In this document: one piece after another, positions 57,070 to 64,000 of the stretch | Position numbering within the stretch: the first letter of the stretch is position 1 | How the letters are laid out: each line of letters opens with the position of its first letter | Assembly: GCF_907164915.1 (NCBI RefSeq) | Contig: NW_025919385.1 | Location: 61,000 to 124,999, forward strand | Source: Impatiens glandulifera | Taxonomy: Eukaryota > Streptophyta > Magnoliopsida > Ericales > Balsaminaceae | Reading direction: 5' to 3' | DNA: 64,000 nucleotides | Notes under the pieces: model-generated | Databases searched by the model: none | What the model was told of the DNA's origin: nothing | What the model saw: the letters and a program-made list of their open reading frames with translations, nothing else | Program-made: the position numbers and the translations under genes

Positions 57070-58180
57070 TGTTTTTCGAGATTTACGCATTCTAATTTAT
57101 TAAAGTTAGTTTTGAAAATTTTGAAAGCTTGAAGCTTTATGGCGGATTTTTATTTTCTTCGATTTGAAGGTGGAGAGTGGATCTCTTACCTTCAGAATGA
57201 CTAAGGAGGAGTATTTATAGCATCCCTGAGTCGGTGAAGACTTTTAGTGGATCAAATCAGCCAAAAGAATTAATGATTTTTTGGTTGTTCTTGAGCGAAT
57301 TTGGCGAAATAAGGATAAATCATCCCTAAAGTAGTAAAAATGATCACCGAAGTAGGGTTATCATTTGAGATTTTGAATCAGTCGCAAAGATGGACTATAG
57401 AGAAAGTTCCATCTTTGTAAAATCAAAGATGGGTCTTTGATGTTGATCCCTCTAGCGATCGCGATGAAGATGAAGGTGGCGTATGTAACTACGTCGTTTC
57501 ATACGCGTTTGAGCGTTCTATTAGCGGTTTGTCCAATGTCGTTGGCATTTGGAAGTTCCGTTAGCGATTCGGCTAATGAGCGTTAGCCGATCTGGTGCCT
57601 CGCGAGCGCGCGCTCTTTTTGCTACAATGGGCTACGCGAGCGCACTTTGGATGTTGAATGATAACCCATCGTCCATCCGATACAGGTCCTAAGGTCTATT
57701 TGTTCCAAATTTAAAAATTACAAAATTATTTTTGTAATTTTGGAGGTCTCTAACCATTTTCTAAAAATTCTGAAAAATTAGAAAATGATTCAAAATATTT
57801 TTGGGATATTTTCATAAAAAATATTTTGACTAAGGCTGGTTATGATTTATTTTTAAACCCTAATGTCTTCTAAATTGATATTCTTCAGGTATTTTCCTCT
57901 CTAATTTTCATCAGCAACATGTACTAGAATTTAAATAATTGTTGTTAAAATTCTTTAAAACTGTAAAACCTACGCATGTCTAGAACTGGTTTGAATAATC
58001 GGTTAAAATTAAATGTTATACAACCGATTTTTCTAAACAAAATTTATAAGTAGAAACTGTTTTCAAAATGGGTACGCAGGATGAAGCGCGAAATCCTTTT
58101 CCCGAGTATCACCGAATTACGAATTATAAGAAACTCTAACTAATACGTTTGTACACATATGCCATTTTGATTGATTTTCA
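57070..58180 (+). repeat. Probable Ty3/Gypsy Tat/Ogre-like LTR remnant, copy B
   Basis: Counterpart of 24469-25566, primer-binding-like TTGGTGACTCTATTTC at 58188. Several real substitutions relative to A near 57985-58090 (for example ACTGGTTTGAA against ACTAGGAGAA). Confidence 0.42.
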
Positions 58181-58204
58181 AAAATAATTGGTGACTCTAT
58201 TTCA

Positions 58205-58671
58205 AACAAGTAATCTTTTAAATTAATTATTTTTAATTAATTTAAACAAACGGATTTCTAAAAATTTAAATTGTAATTTAATTATCGCAAATCTCCGATT
58301 ATTTAAATTTAAATTTAAATTAATTGTTTTTAATTTATTTTAAAAACTATTAGGAATTATTTAAAATCCTTTAAATAATGTTTTATTTTAAAAAGATTTT
58401 TAACACGCAAACCGGGTTAAAATTTTCGAACCTCGAGCTTAACAGAACAAAAGAGTTTTTGGGATACATATATATAATTATTTATTTATTAAAAAATATA
58501 TAAAAGATAATTAAAAAGATAATTATTTTTTTAAGTTTAATAATTAATCATTCATTTATTATATCATACCCATTAACTTAAGGTCGGGTTTAAATTTAAA
58601 TGATCAACCCGAATCATTTTATCTAGCAAAAAGATATAAATCACTCACAACGCTCGACCTGCTAATCCTTG

Positions 58672-58712
<41 letters not shown>

Positions 58713-60092
58713 GATTTTACAAATCTTCTAACACCTGTAAACATTTCATAGTTTTCTTCGTTCCTAATGCAATTGTTAACACATCTTTCATTCCACAAGA
58801 TTTATCTCTCCTTTGACCTCCTTTTCTAACAACTCACTATATATTTATTGATATATAATAAATCAATCCACAAATTCTAATTTTATTTATCCAAGTAATA
58901 TAGATATTATATCAAACTAAATACTTATAATTTTTTCAACAACTTCTTACTATCTCTATATTGGTTATATTGTCATATTTGTCCTCACGGGTCAAAGCAC
59001 TGATCAATTAACTTCTTTATTGTTATTAGCAATTGTTTTTTCTCACCCTATAATTTCAAAATTGATATGTTACAACACATAAACTGCTTGCTAAAATGGA
59101 AAATTATATGTTTTACTATTTCGGTCTCCAAACCAATGTAACCTTTACAGACATTCTGTGATATATTTACAATGTACAGTCCATTAGTACATCTGAAAAC
59201 AGAGCATCACTCATTCATGTCTTGCTTAGTTATTGTACAGTTTATAAGTGCACTCAACTCGTATAACATTGACATCCCTTATTCAAAAATTTCATAAACG
59301 CTTATGAGTATTCTGTATAGGGATCATATGTTGTCTCACATATATTAATGGTTTCAAGTGTCATAATAATTTAGTTGCTCATGTTGACGCTAAAAATGTA
59401 CAATATCTTTTTCGACAGACTCACTATGCCAAATCCAATTTACATAGTTTTGAATAAAACCATGCCAAACCTTATAAAGATGCACTAAATGGACTTAATT
59501 CGGATCCGTTTAAGATTAATACATTTGCAGCAATGACAATACATTAAATTTGGGTCCATATTAGGATTCTATACAACAACCTCTAATGATACATTTGCGC
59601 AGCAATGTCAATACATTAAAGGAAAGTGTTTTATCAATAATTAACTGATATTGATCTTTATGAAGTGATATTGTTCAATATGTAGTTGTGCATTAATCTT
59701 AATTTGGTTATCAGCACAAGAAGAAAAATTATAATTGGGATAAGTTAGATAGGGATTGTCAATTGAATATTTTTTAATTTCTTATATTTCCCTGATAAGT
59801 GTGGTTTCTTCTCTTTGAGAGAGATAAAATGTTTAAGATATATTCTTCTTTAGTGGGTTTTACATATATGGAAGTTGAATACTATTTCATGCTATTTATC
59901 AAAATTAAAAAGACTATTAAAAAAAAGTGGATCAAAATCCCTAATGGTTATATTTGGAAAGCTATGTGACCATGAAACGGGTGGATTAACCGTTATTACA
60001 CTGACATAAATATGTACCTTTTGAATTCTCCAAAAGTTGGGTCCGACTAGACAGTTTTTCCGAAAATCTAATCCAAAAATTTCCGGTTGGAA
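58205..60092. other. AT-rich stretch with an (AT)n microsatellite, no gene seen, copy B
   Basis: Counterpart of 25590-27486. The AT run is at 58673-58709, a few bases longer than in A. Indel noise rises from about 59330 onward. Confidence 0.55.
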
Positions 60093-60207
60093 AATATTAC
60101 TCTTTCTCTCCCCCGAATCTAGACCAAAAATTTAATGAGCTAGGGCTTCTTCTCAGTTAACTTTCCAATCATCAGAGTCGGTGATATCTTTCTCCATCAA
60201 CCTACCT

Positions 60208-60476
60208 TGTTCGTTCTGATTATCAGATCTTCTAAGAATAATTATAAAGAAGAAAAAGTAGGAAAACTAGGAAGGACAATAATATTTGTTGAAGAGGAAA
60301 AGTTATAAGAGTTCTTAAGTGATATATATCAACATTATAAACAACCTTTAATAAAAGAGTAATTAGCCTAGACACCCTAAATAATTATACATACAAGCCC
60401 AAACCCATTAATAATTTAATAAGCCTTAATTACATAAAAGGACAATATAAGACCCACAACTTTGTTATTGCTAACC
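60208..60476 (-). repeat. Copia 3' LTR with internal deletion, copy B
   Basis: Same deleted form as 27600-27868. The right end is noisy (TTGCTAACCAATC for TTGCTAACAATC). Confidence 0.7.
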
Positions 60477-60489
60477 AATCTAATGCTTA

Positions 60490-62926
60490 CAATCTCTCTC
60501 GTAAACATGATTTGGTTTGAGATTCTTCACGCAAAGTAGCTCTTTCTTTTCCACAAATTTGACTCTTGTTAGCGCCTTGGTACTTTTTTCGGATAAAACA
60601 CCATCCCTTCGGTACTTTTTTCTTCTGGGTCACCGGCTAGGTCGTAGTTAGTAAAATCAACGAGTTTTTCATCTTCTTGTCCTCTTCTTAACTAAATCTC
60701 ATACCTCGTTGTTCCCTTCACATAACGAAGAATGTGTTTTATTGCATATTAGTGTAGAGTGGTAGGTTGTTTCATGTATTGACACACTATGCCAACTGCA
60801 TAAGAGATATTGGGTTGAATGTACATCAAGTACTTGAGACACTCGACTATACGTCTATACTCCTTCAACATTCTTTCTGAGCTACAACTTTTCTTCCATC
60901 GGATACTCGCTCGAGTTGTAATCCTCTATTGCAAACTGTTTCAACACTTTCTTTGCATAAATTTTCTACTTAACATCGATGATATCTTTCTTCTGGTACT
61001 TCTTCTCCATAGTTTTTCTTGTACACAACCTGTTCTTGTGAACATTTTACGAAGGCCTAGACTCATCATTCTCTTGTTGAGTCAAATGTTCCATGCCCTT
61101 GGCGCTTTATGTAGTCCTTAGAGAGCCTTGTATAACTGTACACCTGTTCCTCTTTATTTTGATGATAAGCCTTCAGGTTGAGAGACATAGTCTTCTTCTT
61201 GATGTCACCAATAAGAAATGTTGATTTGACATCAAGTGATGGATCTCCCATCCACGATTGAGCTGTGATGACAAGAATTAGTCTAATATTTTATGTTGCG
61301 TCACCGGTGCAAAGATCTCCTCAAAGTCAACGTCTTGCTTCTTCTCATAACTTATGCTGACCAATTTTTCTCTATGCTTGAGGGATGTGTCCTTCTCTTT
61401 CTCTTTCAACTTGAATACCCACTTTAATTCCGATGGTCTTGTGACCGGGTGGTAAGGTTAGTGAGTTCCCATGGTCTATTCTTCTTGATGGACTCGAGCT
61501 CTTTCTTCATGGCCACATTCCACGGCTCTTCATGACCTCATTCTTGTGAAATAAAAATTCATCAAGATCCATCTCAACCATTGGTGCATCCGTGTAGACA
61601 TCTCGTAGGATTTCGAACTCAACGAATTTTAGTATGACCTTGTTATTGTCATTGCACCACTTCCACTTCTTCCCCCTCATCGCACGACATCTCTACACAC
61701 ATGGTTTTCCCTCAAACTTGATCAAGAAACCCGTGTGCCTTGCTTCCGTCTTCGAACTTCACATTTATGTGATCTTCTCCTCGAGCTCATTAAGCTTCTC
61801 TCGATGGCTCATCATATGGTTGTTTACATACATTATAAAGGTACCACATGTCGACGTGATTATACTCATCGCCACTTACACAGAGTTTCTCCATGACTTT
61901 CTCTTCATTGAGCAATACTACCTCTTGTTCCTCCTTGGCGGTTCTTTATGAACTCTTCAAGGTTTGTCTCCTCATCTTCGAGCAAAGAATGCTTCAATTT
62001 CCTCAAGAACATTTAATGGTGGCTCCTCGTCATAGAAAGCCTTGTGAGGGTTTTGCTCATGAGTAGTGCCTTTTATTGGGGCACCTTAGACACATAGTGC
62101 CGTGTACTTTGGTAACACATACACACTTGTTGTGCTTTAGACTTGTTGGGCTTGGTGTTTTCTTGTGAAGTGAGCTTCTACACAACCTATCCCTTGACCT
62201 TTCCCTCTTCCACGACCTCGGTTATCTTCCACCGTTGTCGATGCGACTCGACGATCTAGAAGAAAATTGGCTTTTCCATTTTTCTTCATTCGTGATATCC
62301 ATTCAGTCATGCCTAAGCAATATGTGCTCCTTCCTCCTGTTCTTCGTAGCTGCGAAGTCTCTCCTCGTTAACTTGTGAGATGACTGACGATCTCCTCGAC
62401 GGTCATATTCTTGAGGCCACCAAATTGCTCGATCACAATAATGATCCTGATGTATGTTTGTGGTCCAAACTATATGGAACTTTTTGACGAAGGAGATGTT
62501 CTCCACCCTTCTCTCATAAAGAGCGGATATCAGTCACGATGGATGTTAATTTCATGGCGAAATTAGCCAGTAATTCCCCGTGTCTTCATCGCGAATTGCC
62601 ACAAAGTGTGTCTTCAAGATTTTCACTTTTTCCTCCTTAACTCTCTCCACTCCAACATGTATCGTCGTCTTTAGCATCTCTCATGCTAGCTTGGAAGAAT
62701 CACTTCTCGGCCATCTTGAGAAGGACGTCCTCGGGGAGCGCTTGATATATGGCGGTGAGAGCCATTTTAGTCCGTCCATTCGTCAACCTTGCCAAGCATA
62801 AAAAAGCTTCTCACACTCCTTGTGCTTGTATTTTACCCCGCATCGTTAACGCCCACACTGAGGAGTTGATCTTCGTGGAGTAACGTAGATGAGAGCGTCA
62901 TGTTCCCTTCTCTGTCCGATCTTCAT
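60490..62926 (-). pseudogene. Copia gag-pol remnant, copy B
   Basis: Counterpart of 27880-30299, start ATG at 62926. Shares the same biological stops and lost residues but adds more than 30 one- or two-base indels between about 61060 and 62930, which split the RT frame that is open in copy A. The zinc-knuckle area (about 62080-62130) is particularly garbled. Confidence 0.75.
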
Positions 62927-62988
62927 TGTCGTCGCATCTATATTAATCTTGTCAACAATATGTTCTTCAAATAGGCTCTAATACCAAA

Positions 62989-63641
62989 TGTTGGTTTCAG
63001 ATTTATCGGATCTTCTAAAAATGATAATGCATGCTACGAAGGATAGAGTCGACTCTGATACATCACTATCTATCACAGACATACTCGCGAAGAAAGCACC
63101 TACCCTAGGGGAAGTCAAAGCTGAGAGAGATGTATGAACAGTCTAACAAGAAAGAGAACAACTCGTTCAGATATCACGACCAAGAAGTAACTGTTCATAT
63201 GTTATGTTATGAATATACCACACAAATTCACAAAAATACTTAAAAAAGGAGGATGGCAAGACAATGTAACGTGGGATCCGCTCAAGGACCTACTAGTTTA
63301 GGTAAATATATATTGTGTTCTCCGATTGGGGAAGTCATTTTTAGGGTTCGATAAATTCCTACCTCTCTATCTCAGATATGTTTGGATTTTTCAAAACTCC
63401 ATGGACATGCAGAAATATGAAGAAAAAAAAACATTGAAAAAATTGGAAAGGACAATAAGATTTGTTGAAGATGAAAAGTTTTAAGAGTCTTAAGTGTTAT
63501 ATATAAACATTTATAAACAACACTTATAAAGGAGTAAATTATCCTAGAAACCCTAAAATACTTATATATACAAGCCCAAACTCAATAATAATTAAATAAG
63601 CCTAAACTCAATAAAGACCCAAAACATTCAATTTTCTCACA
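62989..63641 (-). repeat. Copia 5' LTR, copy B
   Basis: 653 bp, TGTTGGTTTCAG to TTCTCACA, nearly identical to 30363-31014. Confidence 0.77.
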
Positions 63642-63774
63642 ATTAATGATTGGACTCACACAAATGTTACATTTTCTCACTCCCCGATCTAGACCTAAAA
63701 GTTTTTCTAAGCTAGAGTTTTCTTCTTAGTTAACTTTTTGATCATCGGAGATGGTGATATCTGTCTCCATCAAC

Positions 63775-64000
63775 AGACCTCTGCAACTACAATTGTGCGT
63801 GCGTAATTTCTCTCTATATATAACATGATTCTTTCTTTCTTGGTTTGGAATAAAACAGTTAATAGCTTGTTTGAATGTGTTTTTTTGTATTGATGTTTTT
63901 TAATTTGAGTTATAGAGATAGAGAATGATTATATGGAAAAACAAATTAGAAAAAAGGTCCGCCGAGTGGAAACAGTATATCTGCTCGCTTTGGAAAATAG
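63775..64000. other. Start of the unit-end spacer, copy B, cut by the window
   Basis: Matches 31146-31370 almost base for base. No gene seen. Confidence 0.5.

Larger units (their letters stand above)
60208..63641 (-). mobile_element. Decayed Copia retrotransposon, copy B
   Basis: 3' LTR 60208-60476, 5' LTR 62989-63641 and the same inner order as 27600-31014. Flanking repeats F1 and F2 lie at 60093-60201 and 63663-63774. Confidence 0.8.
32562..64000 (+). repeat. Copy B of the 32.57-kb tandem duplication, truncated by the window end
   Basis: This matches 1-31370 collinearly; the last bases of the window correspond to A position about 31370. Its gag (39656) and coiled-coil ORF (36495-37439) are better preserved than in A. 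Its Copia pol region (60.5-62.9 kb) carries many more one-base indels than A. Whether a third copy follows cannot be seen. Confidence 0.95.

Overview
The window is nuclear DNA from a flowering plant, probably a eudicot. I see no intact host gene. Nearly everything recognisable is transposable-element or satellite DNA: Ty1/Copia and Ty3/Gypsy LTRs with tRNA-Met-type primer-binding sites, plant UBN2-type gag, a hAT element with an 8-bp target duplication, and a Rho-GDI retrocopy. The ORF style of the 1.8-7.1 kb element suggests an asterid, possibly Lamiales, but that is a weak guess.

The dominant fact is a direct tandem duplication with a period of about 32.57 kb. Copy A covers 1-31370 and continues as copy-specific sequence to about 32080. 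Copy B starts near 32562 and runs off the right edge. The order of features is the same in both copies.

Order within a unit (A coordinates): (1) a roughly 2-kb minus-strand LTR retrotransposon carrying a dead Rho-GDI gene, complete only at 32081-34131. (2) A minus-oriented 1.1-kb LTR (1787-2888) with a degenerate minus-strand coiled-coil ORF (3235-5205), joined head-on to a plus-oriented 1.66-kb LTR (5390-7051). That LTR carries a tRNA-Asp-like sequence and U3 tandem repeats, and is followed by a primer-binding site and a gag-only ORF (7100-8096). (3) A 28-bp minisatellite in three blocks (8543-9431, 14271-15371, 17072-17930). It is split by a tandem array of a miniature Gypsy element (five LTRs, four tiny internal regions; 9432-14270) and by a decayed hAT element (15372-17071). 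(4) A Copia-like LTR remnant split by a solo LTR (18501-19591). (5) A 2.3-kb heptanucleotide satellite (19790-22077). (6) AT-rich DNA with a Tat/Ogre-like LTR remnant (24469-25566). (7) A decayed minus-strand Copia element with both LTRs (27600-31014).

The most interesting signals are the gene-carrying LTR element with its possible chimeric junction copy, the tandem LTR/mini-internal array, the self-complementary minisatellite that took both precise insertions, the LTR-embedded tRNA-like sequence, and the heptamer satellite whose G/C/A variants switch which strand is open. The two copies differ mainly by one-base indels, damaging gag in A but pol in B, with a few clusters of real substitutions. 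This suggests a real duplication (or two joined haplotypes) overlaid with long-read consensus error. Copy B is the better reference for 34-58 kb and copy A for 27-31 kb.
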